Positions 15,800 to 24,318 of a stretch of 32,313 nucleotides of DNA are shown one piece after another. Within the stretch, counting starts at the first letter, position 1, and each line of letters opens with the position of its first letter. This DNA comes from Lentzea indica. GTDB lineage: Bacteria; Actinomycetota; Actinomycetes; Mycobacteriales; Pseudonocardiaceae. The stretch lies in contig NZ_VSRL01000086.1 of NCBI RefSeq assembly GCF_012184385.1, positions 1 through 32,313 on the forward strand. The letters are read 5' to 3'. A program made the translations under genes and the position numbers. Under the pieces are notes generated by a model. That model was given only the letters and a program-made list of their open reading frames with translations. It did no database searches and was not told the DNA's origin.

Positions 15800-16627
15800 G
15801 TGATCATGGAGCCCTGGAGAAACCGTCCCAACAACGAGATCGTCCGCAAGGTCGTCAACGAGTTGGGTGCGTCGCTCCAGGGCCACCCGCTGGCCGAGCA
15901 GGCGCGCTACCGGTTGCAGAAGTGGAACGACCCGCGCGCGAAGCTGGAACGCAAGCGCAAGCGCACCAACGCGGTGCTGACGTTCTGGCTGGCGCTGATC
16001 ACGATCTTCGGCACGCTGGCCGTGTTCGGCTTCACCGGCGTGCTCGGAACGTGGGCCGCGGTCACCGGCACGATCGGCGCGGCTGTGCCCGGCTTGCTCG
16101 CCATCCGCAGCGGGTTCAAGCTGCGTGAGCTGGGTGCCGCCAGGCAGCGCCTGGAGCTGGCCCCGCCGCCACCGCCTCGTCCGCCGCTGCCCGCGCACAT
16201 CTCCTCCGCGCGCGTGCCGATGGAGAAGCTGCACAGCGCGGAGGACGCGATGAACCAGCTGCTTGTTCAGCTCGACTCGCCCGACCTCACGTCGATGCCG
16301 GCCGAGTCCGTTCAGCACGCCCGTCAGACCGCCCAGGAGGCCTCCTCGGCCATCCGTGCCGTGTCCGCGCAGCTTCAGGCCGTGGAGCGCGCTCGGGACA
16401 CGGCACCGCCGCTGGAGCGCGCGTCGTTGGTCGACGGCGTGCGGGTGCTCAGAATCCAACTGGCGGACGGCGTGGACCGCTACTGTGCGTTGGTCGCCGC
16501 CGCCGGCCAGGCGCTGGCGGCGAGCACGACGTTCCAGGATCCGCGTTCGGTGCTGGACGACGCCACGGACCACATGGCAGGCCTCGCGTCCGCGATGCGA
16601 GACGTGTCAGGCTATTCAGCGCACTGA
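15800..16627 (+). CDS. PspM-like two-helix membrane protein (phage-shock partner)
   Basis: A 275-aa protein with a basic N-terminal region (LERKRKRTN) and two adjacent membrane helices at about residues 55-100 (NAVLTFWLALITIFGTLAVF, then GTWAAVTGTIGAAVPGLLAI). A Pro-rich stretch (APPPPPRPPLPAH) and a helical C-terminal domain rich in Ala and Gln follow. Position after pspA and topology match mycobacterial Rv2743c (PspM), the membrane anchor of PspA. GTG at 15800 has AGGAGGAG 6 nt upstream; ATG at 15806 is a second possibility. Identity with PspM is inferred mainly from order and topology. Confidence 0.75.
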   Translation: MIMEPWRNRPNNEIVRKVVNELGASLQGHPLAEQARYRLQKWNDPRAKLERKRKRTNAVLTFWLALITIFGTLAVFGFTGVLGTWAAVTGTIGAAVPGLLAIRSGFKLRELGAARQRLELAPPPPPRPPLPAHISSARVPMEKLHSAEDAMNQLLVQLDSPDLTSMPAESVQHARQTAQEASSAIRAVSAQLQAVERARDTAPPLERASLVDGVRVLRIQLADGVDRYCALVAAAGQALAASTTFQDPRSVLDDATDHMAGLASAMRDVSGYSAH

Positions 16628-16793
16628 AGGTAACGCTCTGTAATCGCATGCGCCTAATCGGCGGTTGTCTCTGGGATCTTTACGGCAATCGTGTGATTAT
16701 CAGACCGTTATCTAGCCGTAGCCACTACATGGCGTGGCAGGATTCCGGGGCCGGACAGCGGGAAGTCCGGCTGAATTGCCGGGAGGCAGTGCG

Positions 16794-18044
16794 TTGGCGT
16801 TGTGGACCGTGCACGGGGACGGTCGGATCACCGACAGTGAAACCGTCGCACCGCAGGAGCGGGTGAGCTGGCCGCTGACCATCGGGTTCGGAGTGCAGCA
16901 CCTGGTCGCCATGTTCGGCGCGACGGTGCTCGTTCCCACCGCCACCGGCCTCCCCGTCGCCACCACGCTGCTGTTCTCCGGCCTGGGCACGCTGCTGTTC
17001 CTCGTGATCACCAAGAACCGCGTCCCGAGCTACCTGGGCTCCTCCTTCGCCTTCGTGGCGCCTCTCGTGGCCGCCCGCGAGCAGGGTATCGCCGCCCAGC
17101 TGGGTGGGGTCGTCGCCGCGGGCCTGCTGGTGATCGTCGTCGGCATCGCGGTCAAGGCGCTCGGCGTGCGCCTGCTGGAGTCGGTCATGCCGCCGGTCGT
17201 GACCGGTGCCGTCGTGATCATCATCGGCCTGAACCTCTCGCACCAGGCCACCTCGGACTTCGCCAGGCAGCCGCTGCTGGCGGCACTGACGACCGTGGTG
17301 ATCCTGGTGGCCGGCGTGCTCGGCCGCGGCCTGGTGTTCCGGTTCTCGATCCTGCTGGGCTTCGTCGCCGTGTGGATGGGCGGCCTGGCGTTCGGCGCCG
17401 TGTCCTCCGACCGGATCGCCGCTCTGCGCGACGCGGCGTGGGTGGGCCTGCCACAGATGCACCAGCCGGAGCTGCGGCCGTCCGTGGTGCTGCTGATGCT
17501 GCCGGTGGTGATCGTGCTGGTGGCAGAGGTCGTCGGGCACGTGAAGGCGGTCGCGGCGCTGACCGGCCGCAACCTCGACGGCAGCGCGGGTGACGCGATC
17601 ATCGCGAACGGGCTGTCGACCGCCCTGTCCGGCCTGGGCGGAGGCGTCGGGACGACGACGTACTCCGAGAACATCGGCGTGATGGCCGTGACCCGCGTCT
17701 ACACCACCGCGGCCTTCGCGTTCGCCGGTGTGTTCGCCGCGGTGCTGGCGTTCTCCCCGAAGGCCATCGCGCTGTTCGGCACGATCCCGCCGGGTGTGCT
17801 CGGCGGCAGCACGTTGGTGCTCTACGGCCTGATCGTGCTGATCGGCGTGCGCATCTGGATGGACCGCGGTGTCGACCTGGCGAACCCGGTGAACGCGATG
17901 GTCGGCGGCGCGGCGCTGGTGGCGGGCGTCGGTGACCTGACCATCGAGGTCGGCGACCTGGAGATGGGCGGCATGGTGTGGGGCTCGCTGCTCGTCGTGA
18001 TCCTGCACCCCGTGATGCGCTGGCTCCGGGCTGCGCGCAGTTAG
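16794..18044 (+). CDS. NCS2-family uracil/xanthine permease
   Basis: A 416-aa nucleobase-proton symporter of the UraA/UapA fold. It has the expected twelve to fourteen membrane segments and the two half-helix signatures: VPSYLGSSFAFVAPLVAAREQ (segment 3) and GVGTTTYSENIGVMAVTRV (segment 10 region). VAEVVGHVKAV carries the conserved substrate-site Glu of segment 8. TTG at 16794 is chosen because GGGAGG lies 7 nt upstream and the product starts shortly before the first conserved block; an ATG at 16734 would add 20 residues of low quality. Uracil versus xanthine specificity cannot be decided. pyrD lies nearby on the other strand, but no shared operon is seen. Confidence 0.88.
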   Translation: MALWTVHGDGRITDSETVAPQERVSWPLTIGFGVQHLVAMFGATVLVPTATGLPVATTLLFSGLGTLLFLVITKNRVPSYLGSSFAFVAPLVAAREQGIAAQLGGVVAAGLLVIVVGIAVKALGVRLLESVMPPVVTGAVVIIIGLNLSHQATSDFARQPLLAALTTVVILVAGVLGRGLVFRFSILLGFVAVWMGGLAFGAVSSDRIAALRDAAWVGLPQMHQPELRPSVVLLMLPVVIVLVAEVVGHVKAVAALTGRNLDGSAGDAIIANGLSTALSGLGGGVGTTTYSENIGVMAVTRVYTTAAFAFAGVFAAVLAFSPKAIALFGTIPPGVLGGSTLVLYGLIVLIGVRIWMDRGVDLANPVNAMVGGAALVAGVGDLTIEVGDLEMGGMVWGSLLVVILHPVMRWLRAARS

Positions 18045-18204
18045 CGCCGCGACCCGTAATCTTGGCGGCCATTTCACGCTCAGCAGGACACCTCGCGGCA
18101 CCGCCCCCACGCCCCCATACGACTCCGGCATGAGGACGTGGGGGCGGCATCGCGATGCGTCCGTCTGACCGCGAAGTGGCCGGCAAGATTACGCGCCGCG
18201 GCGC
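18044..18204. repeat. 161-bp imperfect palindrome (two 68-bp arms)
   Basis: The arms 18044-18111 and 18137-18204 align without gaps when one is reverse-complemented: 55 of 68 positions match around a 25-bp centre. The outer 8 bp, a 10-bp block (CGTAATCTTG) and the inner 11 bp (CCGCCCCCACG) are perfect. The palindrome begins at the last base of the permease stop codon. It may be a terminator, a small mobile repeat or two head-to-head copies of one element. Confidence 0.85.
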
Positions 18205-18210
18205 TATCAC

Positions 18211-18228
18211 CACACCTTTGTGTGTTTT
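18211..18228 (+). terminator. small hairpin with T-run after the palindrome
   Basis: CACAC, loop CTTT, GTGTG, then TTTT. The stem is short (5 bp) but the U-run fits a weak intrinsic terminator or attenuator before the 32-aa gene. Confidence 0.35.
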
Positions 18229-18230
18229 CG

Positions 18231-18274
18231 TCCCTCCACTTCGGACCGATCCTGCTTCCGGTCCACGGAGGGAG
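18231..18274 (+). promoter_or_regulatory. 5'-UTR hairpin enclosing a ribosome-binding site
   Basis: TCCCTCC (18231-18237) pairs with GGAGGGA (18267-18273), and GGACCG (18243-18248) pairs with CGGTCC (18259-18264) inside it. GGAGGGAG is the ribosome-binding site for the ATG at 18282 (7-nt spacing), so folding would hide it. This suggests translational control of the downstream pair; no known riboswitch class is recognised. Confidence 0.55.
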
Positions 18275-18281
18275 TTTCGTC

Positions 18282-18380
18282 ATGGTCGCCGCGTACTACG
18301 TGGTGCTGTTCCTGGCCTGCGCGATCATCGCGGGCAGTCTCGTCGCGTCCCGCATCCGACTGCTGCGCTACCGCCGATGA
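18282..18380 (+). CDS. 32-aa single-span membrane peptide upstream of the glycosyltransferase
   Basis: A tiny gene with a strong ribosome-binding site (GGAGGGAG, 7 nt ahead of ATG). The product begins MVAAYYVVLFLACAIIAGSL, one membrane helix, and ends in a basic tail ([10 protein letters not shown]) that should face the cytoplasm. Its stop overlaps the glycosyltransferase start (ATGA), so the two are translationally coupled. By position it could be a small accessory subunit of the polysaccharide synthase, as IcaD/PgaD is for IcaA/PgaC, but it has no visible similarity to them. Function unknown. Confidence 0.7.
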   Translation: MVAAYYVVLFLACAIIAGSLVASRIRLLRYRR

Positions 18381-19591
18381 CGTCGCTGGCGTGGTTGATG
18401 GTGCCGCTGGCGATGATCGGCATCGTGCGCGTGTGCGTCGTTCTGGTGGCGGCTGACCTTTACGACCTGTCTTTGCACCGCTCGCGCCCGCTGCCTTACG
18501 AGCCATCGGTGTGGGTCGTCATTCCGGCGTACAACGAGGAGTTGTGCGTCGCTCGGGCCGTTCGATCTGTTTTGGACAGTTCGTACCTGGACGTGTCCGT
18601 GATCGTGGTCGACGACGGTTCCACGGACGGCACGGTGGCTTGCCTGCAGGGCTTCGGTTCGCGCGTTCGTGTTGTCTCGCAACCGAACTCGGGCAAAGCG
18701 GCGGCGATCAACACGGGCATGCGCCTGGTGGGCGACGGTCTGGTGATGGTGCTGGACGCCGACTCGTCGTTGTCCCGTTCCGCTGTCTCACGGATGGTCG
18801 CGCACTTCGCTGACCCGATCGTGCTCGCCGCGGCGGCGAACGTGAAGATCGCGGGCCCGCGCGGGGTGCTGGGGTGGGTGCAGCGCCTGGAGTACGCGGT
18901 GGTGCACCGGCTGAAGCAGGGCTACACGGTGTTCAACTGCGAGTACGTCATCGGCGGTGTCGGATCGATGTTTCGCACCTCGGTCGTGCGCGCGTGCGGC
19001 TCCTTCGACACCGACACGATGACCGAGGACATCGACTTCTCGATGAAGATCCTGACCCTGCGCGGCAACTACGACTGGCGCATCATCTTCGCGGCCGACG
19101 CGATCGCCTACACCCAGGCCGTGCCGTCACTGCACGGCCTGCTACGGCAACGGTCCCGGTGGAAGTTCGGCCGCTTGCAGGCGTTCTACAAGCACCGCTC
19201 GCTCTTCTTCGGCACGACCTGCTCGCGTCTTCTCTCGTGGGTGCACCTGCCGTACACGGCCGCGGGTGAGGTGCTCGTGCTGTTCGAGCCTCTCTTCGTG
19301 TACGTCGTCGTCAGCGCGACGTTTCAGACGGGTTGGTTCACCGGCATTCTGCTGCTGTGCGCGGTCTACACGGGCGTGGCGGTGTTCACGGTCGTTGGCG
19401 ATCTCACCGAACCGTGGCGCGCCAAGGTGCAGTTGCTGGCTTTGGCGCCGTTGGCCTACCCGCTGCTGATGGTGATCGTGTTCGTGGATCTTGTGGCGGT
19501 GCTGCGTTCGTTGCTGACCGTTCTGCGCGGCTATCGTCCGGTCGGCCGCTGGGAACACGTCGAGCGCACGCTCACCTCAGTGCCCGGTTGA
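18377..19591 (+). CDS. membrane family 2 glycosyltransferase (PgaC/chitin-synthase-like)
   Basis: A 404-aa processive glycosyltransferase. An N-terminal membrane segment comes before the catalytic domain ([11 protein letters not shown]), with the DDGSTDG motif at residues 79-85, DAD at 127-129, TEDID at 216-220 and QRSRW at 258-262. These are the D, DxD, TED and QxxRW motifs of cellulose, chitin, hyaluronan and poly-GlcNAc synthases. Three to four C-terminal membrane helices would form the export channel. The product is likely a beta-linked surface polysaccharide; the sugar is unknown. ATG at 18377 overlaps the stop of the 32-aa peptide. The 3' end overlaps the convergent pyrD by 20 bp. Confidence 0.88.
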   Translation: MTSLAWLMVPLAMIGIVRVCVVLVAADLYDLSLHRSRPLPYEPSVWVVIPAYNEELCVARAVRSVLDSSYLDVSVIVVDDGSTDGTVACLQGFGSRVRVVSQPNSGKAAAINTGMRLVGDGLVMVLDADSSLSRSAVSRMVAHFADPIVLAAAANVKIAGPRGVLGWVQRLEYAVVHRLKQGYTVFNCEYVIGGVGSMFRTSVVRACGSFDTDTMTEDIDFSMKILTLRGNYDWRIIFAADAIAYTQAVPSLHGLLRQRSRWKFGRLQAFYKHRSLFFGTTCSRLLSWVHLPYTAAGEVLVLFEPLFVYVVVSATFQTGWFTGILLLCAVYTGVAVFTVVGDLTEPWRAKVQLLALAPLAYPLLMVIVFVDLVAVLRSLLTVLRGYRPVGRWEHVERTLTSVPG

Positions 19592-20549
19592 TCCTCGACA
19601 CGAGCCCAGGCCCTTCGTAGATGAACCCGGTGTAGATCTGCACCAGGCTCGCGCCCGCGTCGACCATCCGCTTGGCGTCGTCCGCGGTCGCGATGCCGCC
19701 GACGCCGATGACCGGCAGCTCGCTGTTCTTGGTGATGAACCGGACCACGTCGTTCGCCCGCTGGGTGAGCGGCTTGCCGCTGAGGCCGCCGGTCTCGCTC
19801 TGGTGAGCGCTCTTGAGGCCCTCACGGCTGAGTGTGGTGTTCGTGGCGATGAGGCCCTTGATGCCGTTGTCGACGCACACCTGGATGACCTCTTCGATGG
19901 CATCGTCGGTGAGGTCCGGCGCGATCTTGACCAGCATCGGCTTGTCCGTGGTCCGCGTCAGCGCCTGAACGAGCTCGGTGAGCGCGCCCTTGTCCTGCAG
20001 GCTGCGCAGACCGGGCGTGTTCGGCGAGCTGACGTTGATCGCGTAGTAGTCGCCGTGGTTCTTCAGGGCGTTCAGCGAGTTCAGGTAGTCCTGCACGGCG
20101 TCCTCGACCGGCGTGATCTTGGACTTGCCGAGGCTGATGCCCAGCGGCGCCTTGAGGGTGGTCTTGTCGAGCTTCGCCGCGAGGGCCTGCGCACCCGCGT
20201 TGTTGAAGCCCATCCGGTTGATGATCGCCTCGTCCTCGCGGAGCCGGAACAGCCGCGGCTTCGGGTTGCCAGGCTGCGCGTGCCACGTGACGGTGCCGAC
20301 CTCGACGAACCCGAACCCCAGCGCGGCCCACGCCGGCAGCGCCCGCCCGTCCTTGTCCAGCCCGGCCGCCAGGCCCACCGGGTTGGGGAACCTGACGCCG
20401 AAGACGGTGCGCGGGTTGTTCTGGTTGCGCGCGAACCTCGCCAGCGGGCTCAAGCGAGCCATGACGGTGAGCGTGGTCTCGTGGACCCGCTCCGCGTCGC
20501 CGCCGTGCATCCCGAACAACGCCCTGCGAACCACCTGCTTGTAGACCAC
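19572..20549 (-). CDS. pyrD: dihydroorotate dehydrogenase (quinone), class 2
   Basis: A 325-aa FMN enzyme of pyrimidine synthesis, oxidising dihydroorotate with quinone at the membrane. The N-terminal helical part ([23 protein letters not shown]) is the class 2 membrane-association extension. [40 protein letters not shown] (catalytic Ser), [23 protein letters not shown] and [13 protein letters not shown] are all standard class 2 motifs. GTG at 20549 is the start. The P450 gene is 48 bp upstream on the same strand, so they may share a transcript, although their functions do not obviously connect. Confidence 0.96.
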   Translation of the reverse strand: MVYKQVVRRALFGMHGGDAERVHETTLTVMARLSPLARFARNQNNPRTVFGVRFPNPVGLAAGLDKDGRALPAWAALGFGFVEVGTVTWHAQPGNPKPRLFRLREDEAIINRMGFNNAGAQALAAKLDKTTLKAPLGISLGKSKITPVEDAVQDYLNSLNALKNHGDYYAINVSSPNTPGLRSLQDKGALTELVQALTRTTDKPMLVKIAPDLTDDAIEEVIQVCVDNGIKGLIATNTTLSREGLKSAHQSETGGLSGKPLTQRANDVVRFITKNSELPVIGVGGIATADDAKRMVDAGASLVQIYTGFIYEGPGLVSRINRALR

Positions 20550-20597
20550 GTGCTCACCCTATAACGGCAGCTCAGGACGGGCGCACGACCGGTGTCG

Positions 20598-21836
20598 TCA
20601 GAGCGGCTTGGGCACCTTGATCGTCGCCTGCTCGTCCAGCGGCATGGTCGGCTTGGTCCGGAACGTCACCGGCAGCGCCCGCAGGCCCCTGCTGCCCAGC
20701 GACACCCGCCAGCCCAGCGGCTGTGTGGTGTCGAGCGCCAGTCCGGAGCAGCGGTCCAGCAGCGTCCGGAACGCGACCTCGCCTTCCAGCCGGGCCAGCG
20801 GCGCGCCCAGGCAGAAGTGAATGCCGTGCCCGAACGCCAGGTGCTGCCGGTCCGCCCGCTCGATGTTGAGCTGGTCGGCCCGCGGGTAGCGCGCGCTGTC
20901 GTGCTCGGCGGAGGCCAGTGACAGCAGCACGACGTCGCCGGCCGGGATCTGCACGCCGCCGATCGTCACCGGCTGCGCGGCGAACCGCAGCAGGTGCGAG
21001 GTCGGCCCGTCGAACCGCAGGAACTCCTCGATGGCGCCGGGCAGCAGCGACGACGAGCGCTGCAGCAGTTCGAGCTGCTCGGGGTGGCGCAGCAACGCCA
21101 GCGTGCCGTTGCCGACCAGGTCGACAGCGGCCGTGTAGCCGGCCACCAGCAGCAGGAACGACAGCGAGGCGAGCTCCCGATCGGTCAGCGCGGCCTCTCC
21201 TGTGGCCCTGGCCAGCCCGCCGATCAGGTCGTCGTCGCCGGACGTCCGCTTGTGCGCGACCAGGTCGCGCAGGTAGCCGGAAGCCTCTTCACGGGCGGAG
21301 GACGCGTCGCCGTCGGCCAGGCCGGTGACCACGTCGGCCCAGTACCGGAAGTTCTCCTGGTCGACGGTGGGAACGCCGAGCAGCTCCATGATCACGGTGA
21401 TCGGCAGCGGCGCCGCGAAGTCCGCGATCAGGTCGCAACGCCCCGAGTCGGCGAAAGCGGTCGCCAGGGAGGCAGCGAGCTGCTCGATGCGCGGACGCAG
21501 CGAGGCGATCCGGCGCGGGGTGAGCTCGCTCGACACCGCGCGTCGCAGACGGGTGTGGTCGGGGGCGTCGCTGTTCATCATGTGGTCCGACAGGTCGCCG
21601 AACCACCAGGACGCGAAGTGCGGATGCCCGCGCAGGGGTTCGGCGAGCGCGGAGCCGTGTGAGGACAGCTGAGGATTGTCCAGCGCGGCGCGCACGTCGG
21701 GGTAGCGCGTCACGAGCCACATCGGCACGCCGAAGGTCTCGACCCGGTGCACGGGGCCTGCGTCGCGCAGGCTCTTCAGCACGGCGTACGGGTCGTCGGT
21801 GAAGCCGGGGCGCAGGGCATCCAGATTTACCGCCAT
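20598..21836 (-). CDS. cytochrome P450
   Basis: A 412-aa soluble bacterial P450 (CYP105/107-like size). The I-helix has VAGYTAAVD (AGxxT, oxygen activation), the K-helix EFLR gives ExxR, and the heme loop is FGHGIHFCLGAPLARLE with the thiolate Cys at residue 342. The substrate is unknown; such enzymes usually hydroxylate secondary metabolites. ATG at 21836 gives the typical start (VNLDALRPGFTDDPYAVL); GTG at 21848 is an alternative, and there is no clear ribosome-binding site. It lies 32 bp after the Nei-type glycosylase gene. No ferredoxin gene is near, so it must use a partner encoded elsewhere. Confidence 0.94.
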   Translation of the reverse strand: MAVNLDALRPGFTDDPYAVLKSLRDAGPVHRVETFGVPMWLVTRYPDVRAALDNPQLSSHGSALAEPLRGHPHFASWWFGDLSDHMMNSDAPDHTRLRRAVSSELTPRRIASLRPRIEQLAASLATAFADSGRCDLIADFAAPLPITVIMELLGVPTVDQENFRYWADVVTGLADGDASSAREEASGYLRDLVAHKRTSGDDDLIGGLARATGEAALTDRELASLSFLLLVAGYTAAVDLVGNGTLALLRHPEQLELLQRSSSLLPGAIEEFLRFDGPTSHLLRFAAQPVTIGGVQIPAGDVVLLSLASAEHDSARYPRADQLNIERADRQHLAFGHGIHFCLGAPLARLEGEVAFRTLLDRCSGLALDTTQPLGWRVSLGSRGLRALPVTFRTKPTMPLDEQATIKVPKPL

Positions 21837-21868
21837 GTCGGAGGACACGTGCAGGAGACCGCCGCGGT

Positions 21869-22630
21869 TCAACCGGACTGGCATTTTGGGCAGAAGTACA
21901 CAAATCTGCCGTCGATCTCGTCCGATCGGACTCTTGTGCCGCAACGCAAACAAGGTTTGCCGGTGCGCTCGAAAACGTAGTGCTGCACGCGCCGGTCACC
22001 CGTCGTGATCTGTTCGGGCCGCCACTGGTTCGCCTGCAACAGCTTGCGTGACAACGCAACCGCCCGAGCGGCATCCACAGATGACACCGGTGCGGTCGGC
22101 AGAACGCGCAGTAGGAAACACACTTCCGCGCGGTAGAGATTCCCGACGCCGGCCATGATCCGTTGGTCCAACAATGCGATCCCGACGGGTCGCGACGGAT
22201 CGGCGGTCAACCGCCGAACGGCCTCAGCGGCGTCGAACTCCTCCGAAAGGAGGTCGGGCCCGAGATGCGAGATGAGTTCATTTTCGCGGGAAGTCGGAAT
22301 GAACTCCATGTCGTGCAGCGCGAATCCGATGGCCTGCCGGTCGTCCACCTCGAACACCGCGCGGGCCTGGTGCGCGGGGCGGCGCCAGCGCTCGCCCGGC
22401 CGGTAGAGGTGCCACGCGCCGTCCATCCTGAAGTGGCTGCGCAGGCTGTTGTGGTCGGAGAACCGGGTGAACATGTGCTTGCCGTACGTCCGCACGCCGA
22501 GCACGTCCAGACCGGTCAGGTCCAGCGTGGCCAACCGAGGGTGGCGCAGTTCCCCGCGCCGCAGCGTCTTCCCGGCCAGCGCCTCGTGCATGCGCCTGCC
22601 CGCCAGGAAGACGGTGTCACCCTCAGGCAT
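21869..22630 (-). CDS. Fpg/Nei-family DNA glycosylase (endonuclease VIII-like)
   Basis: A 253-aa base-excision repair glycosylase/AP lyase. It begins MPEGDTV; after Met removal, the Pro and Glu are the catalytic residues, and PEGDT points to the Nei rather than the Fpg branch (PELPEV). An H2TH region (GIALLDQRIMAGVGNLYRAEVCF) and a C-terminal four-Cys zinc finger (CLRCG ... FCPKCQ) are present. It overlaps the upstream parA gene by 8 bp and is probably in one transcript with it. It is close to actinobacterial Nei2 proteins in type; substrate preference for oxidised pyrimidines is assumed from the family. Confidence 0.93.
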   Translation of the reverse strand: MPEGDTVFLAGRRMHEALAGKTLRRGELRHPRLATLDLTGLDVLGVRTYGKHMFTRFSDHNSLRSHFRMDGAWHLYRPGERWRRPAHQARAVFEVDDRQAIGFALHDMEFIPTSRENELISHLGPDLLSEEFDAAEAVRRLTADPSRPVGIALLDQRIMAGVGNLYRAEVCFLLRVLPTAPVSSVDAARAVALSRKLLQANQWRPEQITTGDRRVQHYVFERTGKPCLRCGTRVRSDEIDGRFVYFCPKCQSG

Positions 22631-23468
22631 CCACCGCCTCTTGGATCTCGTCGTCGTCGAAGTCGTGGTGCACCGCGCGCCGCCGGCTGCGGGAAATGCG
22701 CTGGATGCGGGCGAGCAGCAGGTTGAACGCCAGCGCCACCTCGCGCGCGCCCGGCGTGCCCCACTCGTGGATCGGCATGCACGCGCCCTGCGCCTGCTGC
22801 ACCGCGAGACGGTCCGGCAGCGCCACCGGCATCACCAGCGGGCCGAAGATGTCGCGCAGCTCCTCGATGCGGAACTGGTGCTCGTGCGAACGCGGGCGGA
22901 CCCGGTTCACCACGACGCCCAACGGCTGGAGATCGGCGTTGTTGCTCTCGCGTTCGTTCTGCACCGCCTCGAACGCCCGCTGCACGCCGGCCACCGCGAA
23001 CATCGTCGGTTCGGTGACCAGCAGCGCGCGGTCGGCCGCCACCAGCGCCGACCGGGTCAGCTGGCCCAGCGACGGCGGGCAGTCGAGCAGCACGAGGTGA
23101 TAGGGGAACTCGTCGTACATGTCCCGCAACGTCCGCAACGCGTCTTTCAGACGGTGCAGCCGCGACTCGTTCGGATCCGGGTGGTTGAGCAGCTCGGCGT
23201 CCTCGGACCCGGACAGCACGTCGATGCCGTCACCCCACCTGCTCGGGCGGATCGCCTGTTCCAGGTTCTCCTCGGACGGGTCCTGCAGGACGTCGTAGAT
23301 GCTCGCCTTGGACTCCTCGGGTTCCAGCGTCGACGTGGCGTTGCACTGCGGGTCTAGGTCGATCACCAGCGTGCGAACGCCGCGACGGAGAGCGGCCGAG
23401 GCGAGGCCGAGGACCACCGTCGTCTTGCCGACGCCTCCCTTGAGGCTGAGCACGGACACCGTATGCAC
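22623..23468 (-). CDS. ParA/MinD-family ATPase (orphan)
   Basis: A 281-aa Walker ATPase with the deviant P-loop KGGVGKTT at residues 10-17, switch I VIDLDPQCNAT and switch II HLVLLDCPPSLGQLT. The C-terminal 30 residues are charged (RSRRRAVHHDFDDDEIQEA). No ParB or parS-like partner is encoded next to it, so it is an orphan ParA that may position something other than the chromosome. GTG at 23468 starts 6 nt after TAGAGT, so the message may be leaderless. It is divergent from the methyltransferase gene with only 33 bp between starts. Confidence 0.9.
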   Translation of the reverse strand: MHTVSVLSLKGGVGKTTVVLGLASAALRRGVRTLVIDLDPQCNATSTLEPEESKASIYDVLQDPSEENLEQAIRPSRWGDGIDVLSGSEDAELLNHPDPNESRLHRLKDALRTLRDMYDEFPYHLVLLDCPPSLGQLTRSALVAADRALLVTEPTMFAVAGVQRAFEAVQNERESNNADLQPLGVVVNRVRPRSHEHQFRIEELRDIFGPLVMPVALPDRLAVQQAQGACMPIHEWGTPGAREVALAFNLLLARIQRISRSRRRAVHHDFDDDEIQEAVDA

Positions 23469-23474
23469 AGACCT

Positions 23475-23480
23475 ACTCTA
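23475..23480 (-). promoter_or_regulatory. -10 box of a leaderless parA promoter
   Basis: TAGAGT on the minus strand, six bases before the GTG at 23468. It overlaps the control region of the divergent methyltransferase gene. Confidence 0.45.
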
Positions 23481-23488
23481 GGGTCTCC

Positions 23489-23494
23489 TACTCT
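23489..23494 (+). promoter_or_regulatory. -10 box of a leaderless methyltransferase promoter
   Basis: TACTCT, seven bases before the ATG at 23502, is the spacing expected when transcription starts at the A of ATG. Confidence 0.45.
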
Positions 23495-23501
23495 GTGTGC
23501 C

Positions 23502-24221
23502 ATGCGACCGGACGCCGTACACAGGGTGCTCGACGCCGAATTGGCCGCCGCACGCGCGCGCAGAGGTGGAGAACCGCCGCGCGTGCTCGACGTTGGCGGT
23601 GGCAGCGGTGTCTGGGCCGTGCCTCTCGCCGCGGCGGGGTGCGCGGTCACGGTCGTGGAGCCGTCGCCGAACGCACTGGCCACGCTGCACACCCGTGCTC
23701 GCGAGGCCGGCGTGACGATCAACGCGGTCCAGGGCGACACCGACTCGTTGGGTGTTCCCGCTGGTGAGGCGGATCTGGTGCTGGCGCACGGTCTGCTGGA
23801 GGTCGTCGACGACGCCCCTGCGGCGCTGTCCGCGCTGGCTGCCGCCGTCACGCCTGGTGGTGCGGTTTCGGTGCTGGTCGCGAACAGGTTCGCGGCGATC
23901 CTGCACCGCGCGATCGCCGGCCGTATCGTCGACGCACGGAGGTTGCTGGACGACGACGCCGGTCAGCTGGCGGGCACGCGTGACCCGTTGCAGCGCCGGT
24001 TCGACGTCCCAGGTCTTGAGAAGCTGGTTCTCGAGGCGGGGCTTTCCGTCGAGCTCCTGCAAGGTCATGGCATCGTTTCCGATCTCGTGCCCGGCGTCGT
24101 GCTGGACTCGAATCCGGGTGCCGCCGACGCGCTCGCCGAGCTGGAACTGGCCGCTGCCACCCGGTCTCCGCTGCGCGACGTGGCCGCCCGGCTGCACGTG
24201 CTCGCCCGTCGTACCGCCTGA
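23502..24221 (+). CDS. class I SAM-dependent methyltransferase
   Basis: A 239-aa Rossmann-fold methyltransferase. Motif I is VLDVGGGSGVWAVPLA, the acidic ribose-binding end is VTVVEPS, and LGVPAGEADLVLAHGLLEVVDD covers motifs II-III. The substrate is not recognisable. ATG at 23502 fits the fold start (MRPDAVHRVLDAELAAARAR) and the leaderless promoter; a further 13 residues upstream would be read through the promoter. It is divergent from parA and followed by a promoter and the first sigma factor gene. Confidence 0.82.
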   Translation: MRPDAVHRVLDAELAAARARRGGEPPRVLDVGGGSGVWAVPLAAAGCAVTVVEPSPNALATLHTRAREAGVTINAVQGDTDSLGVPAGEADLVLAHGLLEVVDDAPAALSALAAAVTPGGAVSVLVANRFAAILHRAIAGRIVDARRLLDDDAGQLAGTRDPLQRRFDVPGLEKLVLEAGLSVELLQGHGIVSDLVPGVVLDSNPGAADALAELELAAATRSPLRDVAARLHVLARRTA

Positions 24222-24226
24222 AGCGT

Positions 24227-24255
24227 TTGCACCAGGGACTTTCGGTCCTGATAAG
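24227..24255 (+). promoter_or_regulatory. promoter of the first SigD/ShbA-like gene
   Basis: TTGCAC (24227-24232), a 17-bp spacer and GATAAG (24250-24255), leaving a leader of about 55-60 nt before the ATG at 24319. The same layout occurs before the second paralogue. Confidence 0.5.
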
Positions 24256-24318
24256 TGGTCCCAAACGACTTCGCGGCGAGAGATAGTGTGTCTGCAGCCG
24301 ACGTAGGGGACCGACGCC

